A DNA stretch of 64,000 nt from Gerris lacustris. Its lineage: Eukaryota > Arthropoda > Insecta > Hemiptera > Gerridae. Positions 12,601-23,660 of the stretch are shown one piece after another. A program made the position numbers and the translations under genes. Where the stretch lies: NCBI GenBank assembly GCA_951217055.1, contig OX578280.1, positions 47,743,882-47,807,881 on the forward strand, given 5' to 3'. Each line of letters opens with the position of its first letter. The stretch's first letter is position 1. The notes under the pieces were generated by a model that ran no database searches, was not told where the DNA came from, and worked only from the letters and a program-made list of their open reading frames with translations.

Positions 12601-13082
12601 TAGGTATAAAAAATCGTGTTGTTTAAAATGGTAGCTGATAAAATATTAGTATTTTACAGTGGCTGGCAAGAACCAGAAGAGATAAAGATAAGCAATATCA
12701 TCTCACTTGGACTGGACACTTAACCTACCATGAACAGTGGGCACTGTAGAAATGGTTTATCTCCCATTTTGGCCAAGTTATAAAAAAGGAGGTAGAGACT
12801 ACCCTGAAGAATCCAAGAAGCAAGCATTAAAGAAAAGACACCTAGACCTAGGGGGAGGAACATAGGTACCTGGATAACATCAAAATCAAGGGGTGGATCC
12901 TCATTGCAACAGACCCTATATAATCTTGTCCTGAGATAATTGCTTCAATATCTTCCAAAAACTAGGTCATTTGGTTATCGATAACTAGTAGAAAAGGATT
13001 CCGCGAAGCAAATAAGGTAAGCAAATAGAATTTGTGCTGATTATACTTATAAACAAATATAGGTACTTATATAGCTGATCCA
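9646..13082. other. Long AT-rich stretch without genes
   Basis: No coding signal was recognised. At 10368-10392 the hairpin TACTTTCTC...AGAAAGTA starts a probable dispersed repeat that extends to about 10.75 kb, with text such as GACGAAATTTGGCATATA. A related hairpin occurs at 30.26 kb. Short TA runs occur at 8.9 and 10.84 kb. Confidence 0.5.
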
Positions 13083-13394
13083 TTAAAATGGGAAATTTAA
13101 GATTACACAGTTTGAACAAAGAATCGGCCAAATGACACGCCAATCACTAAGTAAGCCTTTTTTTAAGTTTTCGTGTTTTCTTTGGAGCATTGCCACAGGA
13201 ATTTCGGTGATTTGGGCTCGAATGTTGTTTTAAGGGTTTCCAGGGTCCTGGGAGGATTGAATTTTATGTTTTCAAAGAAGGAAAAAACACACGGGGCCAA
13301 ATAAGGAGAGCGCGCTGGCCAGTTCAAATCGCCTCCCAGGGAGGTGAATTATGCAAACCCTTGATGTGTGGGCTGTGGCCCCGTTCTGCTGAAA
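13083..13394 (-). pseudogene. mariner/IS630-type transposase C-terminus, frameshifted
   Basis: The minus strand encodes, in order, QQNGATAHTS, then NWPARSPYLAPCVF in a second frame, then PPRTLETLK, then IPVAMLQRKHENLKKGLL in a third frame. These match the order expected at the C-terminal half of IS630/Tc1-mariner-like (DD-D) transposases common in insects: the QQDGAPxHT catalytic block, the WPxRSPDLxPxDFFLW block and the RPRTLEELK...IPxxML tail. The catalytic Asp of the QQDGA block is Asn here, and the Asp of the RSPDL block is Tyr. At least two frameshifts and a short deletion show it is dead. The N-terminal HTH and first catalytic Asp are absent because a family 1 repeat fragment abuts the upstream side. 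Confidence 0.8.
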
Positions 13395-13398
13395 CAAA

Positions 13399-13663
13399 AA
13401 TATGTTCGTCTCATCGAATAGATAAAGTTTTTCCCGTCCTAAAATTCCAATTTGAAGCACACGTTTACGCGAGTGGTGCGCGCGAACGCTTGGGCAGACA
13501 ACGTTGTCTAACGAACTCGTCCTGAGCATTGGTAAAATGAACATGTGTACCAAATTACATCAAAATCTGTTATTTTTTACTCAAGTTATCGTCGTACGTT
13601 TCAGTCACACAGACACGGAGCATATTTCGTTGAATGTAGGAAGATCGCTACGCTCGCTTCAAT
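13399..13663 (-). mobile_element. Family 1 repeat, 5'-terminal fragment
   Basis: On the minus strand it starts ATTGAAGCGAGCGTAGCGAT and continues through the core with TTGGTACACATG. It stops near GAGACGAACATATTTTTGT, where it meets the transposase fragment. Only the first third of the ~755-bp element remains. A TA dinucleotide abuts its 5' end. Confidence 0.7.
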
Positions 13664-16600
13664 TACTATGACTGTATACAGTTCACGAAGCTCTCAATGT
13701 AAAATAGAGCGATTGATATATATACATAAGTTTCTTGTAGGATTGGCAAAAAATGTATGCACCCTTGGAATGTATCCATGAATAAAACAAGTGGACAATA
13801 GGGCAAGCATTGCATAACAATCCGGGATAAAAAGGAAAAAAAATCGTTAATTTGAAAACCCTTTATAAGAGAATGTGCATTTTCCTGTAAAGCATCTCTG
13901 GTTTTTTTAGAGCAAGCTCATCGGTTCGGTAGAGTTGTGGAACTCAAAGTTCACTAAAAGCGTTCTATGATATCTTATGCAGCAGAGAACGCTTTCCTTT
14001 TACCTTCAACTGGAAACCTCATATGAATGGTTGTTTTTATGTTTAGACTACTAATTATTTTTTTCCTGGTATTGTATTTCTCGATGTATTGTTATTTACC
14101 GGTAGGAAAAAGTCGTGTTTTTTCAATCAAAGTGTGTGATCAAAAGATTTTGTTTTTTAATTATAGAATGCGATCAATCGTTGTGGGTAGTAACTATCAC
14201 TGTGTGAGACTGAGCCATCGGTTGATGACAACGAACATAATGTTTTCACTATAACCAACCCCGTGAAATCTGAGCGAACGGGCTAATTTTTTGATCATGT
14301 CCCTCCAGCCAGAAATGACATTAGGAACAGCATGTTCCATATTTTATACTTTTGAACGTAAATCTGGTCTGTAATAAATTTTGGTCTGTAAATAATATTC
14401 AACGATTTGCAGTTTTCTTTGTTTCATTATATTCTACTTACGCCGACTTGTTATTTGTAAAATAAATTTGACACATACATGATTGAAGCTGAATTTTATC
14501 GTTGTTCTTGGTCGAAATATATAATAGTTTAAGTAACGACTTTATTCAAGAGAAAGGGTTTTCATTTAACTTATTACACCATTAAAATTCTGACGTTTTC
14601 ATTAAGTAAATTGAATTTTTCAAATAAATCAACTATCTAACACAGAAAATAGTTAATGAAAAAATGTTAATTTTTAAATGTGATATTTTACATCAGGGCT
14701 TTCCAACCTACAGCCCGCGAGACATATTTACTTGGTCTACCGCCCCAGAAACGAAATTAACAAATAAACCTTAATAATGCAAAGTTCTCTTTCCGTAATA
14801 AAAAGTAATTTCAACTTCAAAAAAGATCAACACGATTTTTATTAAATGCTCAAGAAAATTATTTTATCAACCTCAAAAACTTTCGAATTTCTATGACTGA
14901 TAAACATTTTAAATCCTTACCAATGATTGGTATACTATAAGCTTGAGCCTAAGAGAAAATGAAATTTTCAGAATGAAGCAATTCCAATCAGTACACTAAA
15001 TGAACATAACTACTGTATGTACTTCGCTAGCCTTGTTTTATGAGAATTAGGTCTCACCCACTTTTGGTCGTAACTTATTCATAAATATATTATTTGGCTG
15101 TATGGCTTGATTGAAAACGTTGAACTTTCTTCAGTATTGTATTGATTACTTCATCCGGCCAAACCTTAGACCATCCCATCCAGATCCGGTCCTTTAACCA
15201 AAAAGGCTGGATAACCTTATACTACATGAAACACTTCTTATAATACGTCGTAGATTCAATACTAAATATTGGAAGCTTGTCTGCATACATGCCTAACATG
15301 GTAACACACTCGATACTCATATCTTTACCCTTAACAGTTGTTATTTTCTGTTTCTATTACGTTCTGAACATCACGGGTTACAGGAAACATCAACATTACA
15401 GGATGGAGAATCGGCCATCATTGAAACATGTCTCACCTCTCAAGGGTTTTATTATGTTTCAGGCGAGTTGCTAGAACAAAAGCCACTCAGCTACACAGAT
15501 ACCCATGTTTATGATAAGCATAAACATGGACGGAAAAATATTAAACATGAATGGAACAATAGTGCACTTATTTATTCACATATTACAGTACTTCATCATT
15601 AGTAATTAGTTATTATGTTATTTGTTTAAAATCTCTGAAAACAACAACAAGTTAATGAAAACATGAAAAAACAAAAATAAAAGGCATTAGAACTATCTTG
15701 CATTCTTTGTCATTCAAAGAAATATGATGTTTAATAATATTCATGACGTCGAAAAGTTTTACGATTTGTTTGTAAATGCTAAAATTATTATTTTACGTTT
15801 TATATAAACCGGGTTAAAAGACAGGTAAATGTTTTTAAGTTATGAAACAGTTTTAACCATGTAATATCTTCGGAAGTTTAAAGTTTTCATTAAAGTAATT
15901 TCGCAGAGGGAGAACTCTGTTATCTCTTATCAGTAAAGAAGCTGAGGTTTGCTTGCTTTAAACTCCTTGCGTGTTTACACCGAGGCGTCAATATCAAATA
16001 AACAGCTTGGAAATTTTCAACCTATGTCAACCATTTCCCACGCTAATGTGATTCTCGCCAAATTTAATTAGTTGAAAGTAACTTTGCTTAAGGGAATAAA
16101 ACAAAGATGAAACATGATTTAATTAAGCCTGAAACAATAATTATTTTTACCTTAAGAAATTTTGCAAAGTTATTCTTTTGTTGAATTAATATTAATTTTT
16201 ATATCATTTATATTAACAATTTCAAGTTGGGTTGTTTGTTTGAGTCTATCGTCTACCGCCAAAATCATTGGAGGGCTAATTAACCCTTTTTCTAATTATC
16301 CAATCGAGCTGAAACTTGGCACAAAGACTCTATACCAATACAAAAACATTATATAAAATTAATTAATTTAATCAAATTAATATTAATATTAATTGTTACC
16401 AATATAAAACAGTTTACTAATTAGCAATGTAACTTGCCATGACTCACACAATCAAAATGTACAAATATAAAGGATTTATAATAAAAACTTTTTTTATGGA
16501 CCAGAATTATATACTGTATTTAAAATTGCATTTATAGATAATTAATTTTATTTAAGTCATTAATTGATATATCTTATTGCGTTCGGATATATCTCGGCGT

Positions 16601-16910
16601 TATTTGGTGCGTTCGGATTCATTAACGAGGGTGACAAATATTCGGTTGACAGTATTCGGTACGATTGGAATGGAAAGTTCAATTTGTTGCTACTCAGAAA
16701 TTTTAAACCACAAAATAAATTAATTTTTTAAAACGTGAGAATTCGCACCTACTTCAGTCGCCAGTTTAAGTTTAAACGAAATACCTTTTCGGTCGACCTC
16801 TTACATTAATTGGACCCATAGGGAAACGAGAGAAATACCGCCGCGCCGCGCCGGGCTACCGGTAGGTTGACTTGGTCAGTGATTTTAAACACATCCTTAT
16901 ATGAAGTAAA
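13664..16910. other. AT-rich stretch, one transposon-like end
   Basis: No gene is recognised. The 14.03-14.25 kb plus-strand open frame is hydrophobic at its start, with no known motif, and is probably chance. Sequence resembling a hAT end lies at 14.69 kb. Confidence 0.45.
14694..14721 (+). mobile_element. hAT-like 5' end
   Basis: CAGGGCTTTCCAACCTACAG followed by CCCGCGAG resembles the CAGxGxTTxxCAACC terminal pattern of hAT-family non-autonomous elements. No matching inverted end or 8-bp duplication was located. Confidence 0.4.
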
Positions 16911-16921
16911 CCCTTTCGCTG

Positions 16922-17034
16922 CCAATGCCGGTTATAGCCGGCATGAGAAAGTCGTGCCACCAGTGCCAATGCCGGTTATAGCCGGCATGAGAAAGTCGTG
17001 CCACCCTTGCCAATGCCGGCTATAGCCGGCATGA
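16922..17034 (+). repeat. Three subterminal palindromic repeats
   Basis: Three tandem units of about 47 bp each contain a 20-bp palindrome of the type ATGCCGGCTATAGCCGGCAT, perfect in the third unit. GAGAAAGTCGTGCCACC links them. Such repeats just inside a TIR are typical transposase-binding arrays. That role is an inference. Confidence 0.8.
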
Positions 17035-17506
17035 GATTTTACGATGTTTTCCATGGAACTGTGAGTGTCAGGAATATTTTTAGATGCAACTAGCAGTCTC
17101 TAGCGGTTGTCTATAGTATTATTAAGTTGTTCACATGGCCGCTAGGATATAGGACCCTTAATTTTATTTTTAAAAAAATATAATTCCTAAAGAAATGCGT
17201 AGCTCTCGAGGTCAACCCCCTTCAAAGGTCACGCTACTAATATTTAAGTTTTTCTTTGCCATAATTATACAATCCTTCCTTTTTTGTACTTTTTGTTTCT
17301 ACCTGAAAAAGATTAGTAATTTAACGTCATTTAAGATGACACCTCTCGTATTGATTTAAAAAAAAAAAAAACTGCGTATCTCCCAGGCCAAACCCCTTTG
17401 CAGGTGTGTTAAATCTCTCGCTACCTATGGACTTGGGTCCCCCCCCCCCCCTTATTATAATGTCCATGGAAATTTTAACATTTCCCTTACATCTGATGAG
17501 GAATAG

Positions 17507-18841
17507 TAGGGTAGGGCGGGGCTAGTTGAGCATAGGGGTAAGTTGGGCAATTTAAATATCTCTAAAACTACGCATGTCACAAAAATACTTCAAATAATGG
17601 AAAGATGGGGACAAGGAAGGAGAACACATCGCGTGACCTTCAGTTGCCCTACGACAATCGAGAAAGATAACTGACACCTTTTTTAATTTTCTTAGTAAAA
17701 AGTAAAAAAACTGTTGATCGCCATTTTTCTCCTAGACTCTTACTAAAACAACCATCTACAATCACGTAAGTGTTTATATTATATGTATTTATTGTACTTT
17801 TGATAATAATTGGTTATTTAGTCCCAAGTCTACCCGTTTTTTTCATAACTTCACTTTTTATCTTATATGTCTAGTCGGGGCTAGTTGGGCAGGCTTGCTC
17901 AACTTGCCCCACTCTTATACTACTGCAAAAAGTTAAAGGTTTATTTTTTATTTTTACAAATACTAAGCAGACTCTGGCAGACGGCTATAATAGGTATGCC
18001 TTTTTATACTTTGTAACAACAATTTGTATAATAATTGTATTTATAATTTTCAAATTATTAATAAAAAAATAAGAAAATGTTAAATGTCATGCATTTCATT
18101 TCAGGATGCGGACATATAAAAAAAAACGTCAAGGGGTTCTGCTACGAGTCAACAGTCAAGGGAAGCTGCAAAATCTGTGATGGCCACGTACAAGAACATG
18201 AACGCAGCTGCAAAAGAATATATTGTAAAACGAATGACTCTCACAAGATGACTGATGATAAACCCTGCATTAATATTTTTACCTTACTAACCTCGAAATT
18301 ACCTACTAACCTCAAATTTTTATATTGTTTTTATATTTAAATTTTTTTTATCCTTAAAAATGAATAAAAAAACATAATTTTAATTTCAAAGAGTGTAATA
18401 ATATCCAAAGATCAATAATAAGTTATGTCGTAAAAGTGTGTTATATTTGCTTTAGATTTTTTTGTTGTTTGTTTGTTGTTGTTTCTGTACCTACATTAGA
18501 GATGGAACTTAAAAAATATATATTTGATTATCAACTGGAGGTTTTATTGTAGTTTTGAGCAATTTCAACATCACTATTAACCTATTCTTTCCATTGCCCA
18601 ACTTGCCCCATGCCCTTGCTCAACTTACCCCTACTATGGGGCAGGTTGAGCAAGTAGGAGGTTTCTCGCATTAATGATAATAATTTCTAAACCAGAGCTG
18701 AAATAGTTTTATTTTCTGAATACATTTAAAGAAGGGTAAATTACTTATCTAACGTTGAAGGAATCAAGTAAATCGGATGAACCGTTTAGGAGTTATTATA
18801 GATTATATAAAAAATTGCTCAACTAGCCCCGCCCTACCCTA
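17507..18841. mobile_element. pogo-like element, 1.33 kb
   Basis: The ends are a perfect inverted repeat of about 25 bp starting TAGGGTAGGGCGGGGC, bounded by TA. Further motifs such as GGGGCTAGTTGGGCAGG and CTCAACTTGCCCC recur inside. Helix-turn-helix remnants like those of pogo/Tigger transposases occur at 18.1 kb in the plus orientation. No complete DDE domain is left. Confidence 0.75.
18106..18250 (+). pseudogene. pogo/pipsqueak-type HTH fragment, broken
   Basis: An ATG opens MRTYKKKR in one frame. FCYESTVK follows in a second frame, and AAKSVMATYKNMNAAAKEY then VKRMTLTR in a third. The order and spacing fit the start of pogo-superfamily transposases: a basic RTYKRK motif followed by a pipsqueak HTH in which an alanine-rich helix (xNAAAKxYxV) precedes the recognition helix. 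Two frame changes and a stop after TLTR show it is not functional. The sequence is preceded by a pyrimidine-rich TTTCATTTCAG, which may have been a splice acceptor. The catalytic domain is not found before the right TIR. Confidence 0.6.
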
Positions 18842-19510
18842 CTTCAATGTAGGGATTTCTGCCCTTCCCCCCCTTTCTCTATATTATGTAGAAAAAAACA
18901 ACAACTTAGTATTCAGTTGCATATTAGATTCGCTCTGTTCGAAACATAACTTGTTTGTTTCGATTTCGCTTAAATTTTTTGATTTGCATTGTTTATAGGA
19001 TTTCTAGTTACGGTCTGCACTTTGTTTTGTGATTATTTTTCGTTAAGCGTATGTAGACATTTTGTGCTTATTAATACTGTTTCGCTTTGTTATCTTTGGA
19101 ATTCTGCTTTCGGACTTTTGCTTTTTCACAATAAATAGAATATTCTATTTTTTTAATGGGTTATCAGTAGAATACGGTACAAAATAAAATTGTATTTAAA
19201 AAAAAAGAATACTAAACGAACAAAAGAAATAAAAAATAAGAATGTTGAATTAGTTTACGTTGTAGTTTACGGCCCCCCACGGCCTCACCGCGCTTACTTG
19301 GCTATGTATGTCGATAGCTAATAAATAATTATATTGTTTGTTTGACTATGATATTATACACTTTAAGTTCTAATGTGGTCTATTTTATTTAATAACCCTT
19401 ATTATAAGCATTAAGTTCCGTGTTTTTTATTTATTCGCTTACTTACTTATGTATGTACACTAATAAAAAAAATCATTTAGTAGTTTTGCTAGGTGTACCC
19501 TGTAGTAATA

Positions 19511-19765
19511 TTTTGATGTCGTAGGCGGATCCTTTAAGGGTAATGTGTAAGAAGAAATAAACTCTAATTCATGTTTACTCTGGCAACGTTTCGGCTATTA
19601 CCAGCCATTTTCGAGCCTACAAATAACAATAAATGCAATAAATAAATTGTTATTTTTAGGCTCGAAAATGACTGGTAATAGCCGAAACGTTGCCAGAGTA
19701 AACATGAATTAGAGTTTATTTCTTCTTACACATTACCCTTAAAGGATCCGCCTACGACATCAAAA
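19511..19765. mobile_element. 255-bp foldback with hammerhead-like motif
   Basis: Two arms of about 120 bp, differing at only a few bases, flank a 15-base centre. Each arm contains a GGCT-GGTAAT-AGCC stem-loop followed by GAAACGTTGCC, a layout like the stem II and GAAAC core of hammerhead ribozymes. The CUGANGA box is degenerate here. It interrupts the first unit of a tandem satellite. Confidence 0.75.
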
Positions 19766-19770
19766 AAAAT

Positions 19771-20549
19771 TATGTTCACGTAAAAAAGAATAAAAAAATA
19801 TTTGTACGTAATAAAATATGTAACAATTAATAAGTTATAAAAATATATTATATAATTGTCGCGAGGAAGCTAAAACAAAAAGAGAAAGTTAGGATAAAAA
19901 GCTTTATGCCGTCACTTCGCTATATTATATGTCAATAGCTCATAAAATAACTTATTGTTTGTTCGACTAAAATGTTATATAATTAAAGTTCTAATATGTT
20001 TTATTTCATATTATAACCCTTATTATAAGCATTAAGTTCCGTGTTTTTTACTTTTTATTTATCCGCTTAGCTATGTATGAATACCAATAAAAAAATGTAT
20101 GTTAACGTAAAAAAACATAAAAAAATATTTGTACGTAATAAAATATGTAACAATTAATAAGTTATAAAAATATATTATATAATTGTCGCGAGGAAGCTAA
20201 AACAAAAAGAGAAAGTTAGGATAAAAAGCTTTATGCCGTCACTTCGCTATATTATATGTCAATAGCTCATAAAATAACTTATTGTTTGTTCGACTAAAAT
20301 GTTATATAATTAAAGTTCTAATATGTTTTATTTCATATTATAACCCTTATTATAAGCATTAAGTTCCGTGTTTTTTATTTATCCGCTTAGCTATGTATGA
20401 ATACCAATAAAAAAATGTATGTTAACGTAAAAAAACATAAAAAAATATTTGTACGTAATAAAATATGAAACGATTAACAAGTTATAAAAATATATCATAC
20501 AATTGTCGCGAGGAAGCTAAAAAAAAATGAGAAAATTAGGATAAAAAGC
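19771..20549 (+). repeat. ~320-bp tandem satellite
   Basis: Units starting TATGTTAACGTAAAAAA repeat at 327 and 320 bases with near identity and include AATTGTCGCGAGGAAGCT. A more divergent unit precedes the foldback at about 19.27-19.48 kb. The last unit is cut short near 20549. Confidence 0.85.
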
Positions 20550-20643
20550 AGTGTAGGTGGTGTACAGAGGAGTAGTTTTGTGTAGAATAGTCCTGTACCT
20601 GGGGTACTGTTCCACTTCAGAGTTCCGGCAGCGAAAGGGTTAG

Positions 20644-21292
20644 AAAAATAATGTCTCCCAAAAATAGAACCCGGATTTATCTATAATTCTAACATTTAAA
20701 GTTAAATAAACGCATTAATATCTTTAACTCTCAAATGCTGAGGTTAAATTTGATTACTAAATGTTTAATATTTTCGTAATATTTTAATAAAAAATTATCC
20801 TAATATTATCACTTGAATAAATGTTGTTAATATTATTACCTTATAGAAATTTTCTTGATTTCTATAACTACAAACACTAATTCTTGCTTGAATGAAAAGG
20901 GCCTTACTGTCCAAGATGGATTCCAAGACAAGCTAAAATAATTAGTCTGCCAATTTGTAGTAAATTGTCAATAGTATAAATAGTTTGCCAACTACGATTG
21001 GATGAATAGTCACATCAGATTTAAATCTGTTTTGATTTCCACTCAGGTGGTTGACATTTTTATGGGGATCTGTAGGCTACTATCATCTAACTATCTAAAT
21101 TTCTTTAAAATCAGATAAGTACTAATGAACTTTAATAAAAATAAAGGTTTAAAGGTAATAAAGGTTTAGGGTTTACATGCAGAGAGCAATGTAGAAGAAG
21201 GTTGAACTTTACATTGAACTAATTAGTACAAATTATGGCTTAACCACCGAATTTATATAGTAGAGAAGTTTATAAGGTATGATGGTACGTAA
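20644..21292. other. AT-rich stretch, no gene seen
   Basis: No feature is recognised on either strand. Confidence 0.5.
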
Positions 21293-21458
21293 AAATATCG
21301 CACGACAAACAGACCAACAGACTGGCATGAGACCGAACATTTTCCCTGATGTCTAAAACGGATATCTATCAAGGAATTTTTGAATTTAGAGGTTTACAAA
21401 AAAAAATCGTTCTTGAATAAGAACTATATTTCCGAAAGGTTCGGTAAGTTCGGAAGCA
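21293..21458 (-). mobile_element. Family 2 repeat, 5'-terminal fragment
   Basis: The end carries a decayed nested hairpin (GCTTCCG...CGGAAGC type) and, inside it, TTCCCTGATGTCTAAAACGGA. The same text occurs at 34.58 and 49.54 kb. The core beyond the CAGAC run is missing. Confidence 0.6.
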
Positions 21459-23309
21459 AAAATAAAGTAAACTATCTGAAACTCATTGATAATCACCAGC
21501 TGATAGAACAGGATCAGCTGAAAACTATCAATCAGTTGTACAAGACAAAAAAAATAAAATTCATGTCAGTACAATAAAATGGCAAAATGACAACGAACAG
21601 TTGAATTTCAACAAAATTATACAGTTTTTAGCTAAAAGAATATTTAACAAGGTTTCCAGATGGTAGCTAGCAAGAAGCAGGTGTAACAATCCAACACAGA
21701 TTAATTATTTATATAAGCGGAACAGCCATGTAATAGATCCATCAATTATCATTCGTATTTTTTCCAGCCAAAAGCAAACAATCTTCTTTATTATTTATTT
21801 TTCAATTAAAATAGAAATAACGATTGATAAGCAAGGCGTAATTAAAATTTTAGGGCTGTCAACTATTGTTATGTATTTTATATTTTTTCTCCGGGAAATT
21901 TCAATCTTGAAAATATAGTTGTTGTATTCATCAAGCTAAAAAAACAATTAATCCTTAATATTCCTGTCAAAAGTGTAACAGATAAAATTGCACTGACAAA
22001 TATTAAATGAAAAAAAAAAAAAAAAAAAAAAATGTGAAAAAGTGTACAAGGGGTTATTCCTAGTTCTAGTACAAATCTGCAGAGAGTTTAGTCAAATTCT
22101 TAAAACTATATTCATTCCAACGCAATATCATGTTTTTCTGTTCTTTACAATTATAATCAAGGAAGAAGTTGAAAGGAGAATGAGAAGTACCAGACAAGAT
22201 GTTTCTCATTTTCCTGACATTCCAGGATGTCCCTCGAGCTCTCAATGAACTTGGGATAAAAATGTTGCCTCCAGCGTTACCAGCGTTCTTTTTTTCTTTT
22301 TCTTCCTACTTTTCTTAAGACATTTTCCCTGTAGAATGGGCAAAAAAAGGAATTCTCTCATTTCATAGGCTGTGAAGTGGAGCGGGAAAATACAAGGCTT
22401 GAATTAGTAAGACAGGAGGAAAAACAAGGCAGTGTTTCCCAGGACAGCGCTGTATTAATGAAAACTCCTTCTACTACCACTTTTACACTGCCTTCTAGTT
22501 TCATTTTTGTCTTTTTTTCAAGCAATCATGAAAAGAAATATTTATTTAAATCTAAGAACTGTCTTCGATCAAGTATATTAAAAGTTTTAATTTAAATAAT
22601 AAAGAAAAATAAATAAAACCATTTGCGTTAACTAAGATTTAAAATCCAAGAATAGCAAATAATAGATATTTAAACTGTCCAACTGCTGTAGGAAAAGTTT
22701 AATATTAAATTAGGTTTAAAAAATGTTAGTAATAATCTATGATTAACAAAAATATACTCTTTGATTGTTCAAAAATGTTAAAGAATTAGAGATAATCACT
22801 TGATTCGTACAACCAACTTTTATTGGCTTTAATGAATTATGATAAGTATGTTTTCACTGAAACAGCTTGCGAGCCGGCAATTAAGTCACCAGGTAAGTTT
22901 ATATTGTCATTGGGGTAGCAAATTAGTAGTTCCTGTGTAGCAATGTTTCGAACTATGATGTACAATGGACACACTAAGTAACTTTTATCTTGAAGTAAAT
23001 ATAAAATTTAAAAAGATAAAACTCAATAATTATGAAGTGGTACCACAAAATCTCAGTCAAAACAACCAATCATAAAACTCAACATTGTATCAAGACTAAA
23101 GTCGAATGAACTATTTTCTTGATTATCTAAGAAAGAAATACCTTCGGGTACGGCAAGAGTTCACGTTGATTCCTATTCATATTTCGAAGTCAGGTGCGAC
23201 AAGTTATTAGTTTATATAAAGTATGTTCTGTGTGCAAACAGGCAACTGCTTGCTCACGAAGCTTCCCAAGTCAGATACTTTACAGGAATGTTAAGGCCAT
23301 TCTTGTTCT
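21459..23309. other. AT-rich stretch, no gene recognised
   Basis: A poly-A run occurs at 22010-22032. Less AT-rich sequence at 22.15-22.5 kb contains short plus-strand open frames with no known motif. I cannot support a gene there. Confidence 0.45.
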
Positions 23310-23660
23310 GAGCCCACGAACTGTAGTTGTTCATAACCTTCTTCTTGGTTATAAAAAAAACTATTACTCATTTGCCCTTGCTGGCTGATATAGACGGATC
23401 ATTGTTAGCTTTATTGACTGAATAGCTATTGGAGCACACGAACTGTAGTTGTTCATAACCTTTATCTTGCTAATAAAAAAACTATTACTCATTAGTCCTT
23501 GCTGGCTGAAACAGCCCGGATCATTGCTCTATTGTTTTATCATGGGTCATTGTTAGCTTTAATGTTTTATCATGGGTCATTGTTAGCTTTATTGTTATAT
23601 CCCGGTTCATTGTTATATCATAGATAATTGTTAGCTTCATTGATATATCATGGATACAGA
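23310..23660 (+). repeat. Tandem duplication plus short tandem units
   Basis: A unit of about 120 bp with ACGAACTGTAGTTGTTCATA and CTTGCTGGCTGA occurs twice in tandem. It is followed by four imperfect ~33-bp units of the type TTTTATCATGGGTCATTGTT. Confidence 0.75.

Larger units (their letters stand above)
16911..20639. mobile_element. piggyBac-like composite element
   Basis: The outer ends are the 13-bp inverted repeat CCCTTTCGCTGCC, with the target positions reading TAAA on the left and TTAG on the right. Each is one base from TTAA, the piggyBac target. Subterminal palindromic repeats follow the left end. The interior holds a pogo-like element, a foldback element and a tandem satellite, and no piggyBac transposase was recognised. 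The two ends may belong to one element expanded by later insertions. Confidence 0.55.

Noticed and set aside
12660..12930. Possible reverse-transcriptase-like or gag-like coding trace in less AT-rich DNA
   Set aside because: Frames are short and no conserved block could be matched with confidence.
23310..23660. Regular tandem units considered as a CRISPR-like array
   Set aside because: The repeats are imperfect and directly adjacent without unique spacers of constant length, and the genome is evidently eukaryotic.
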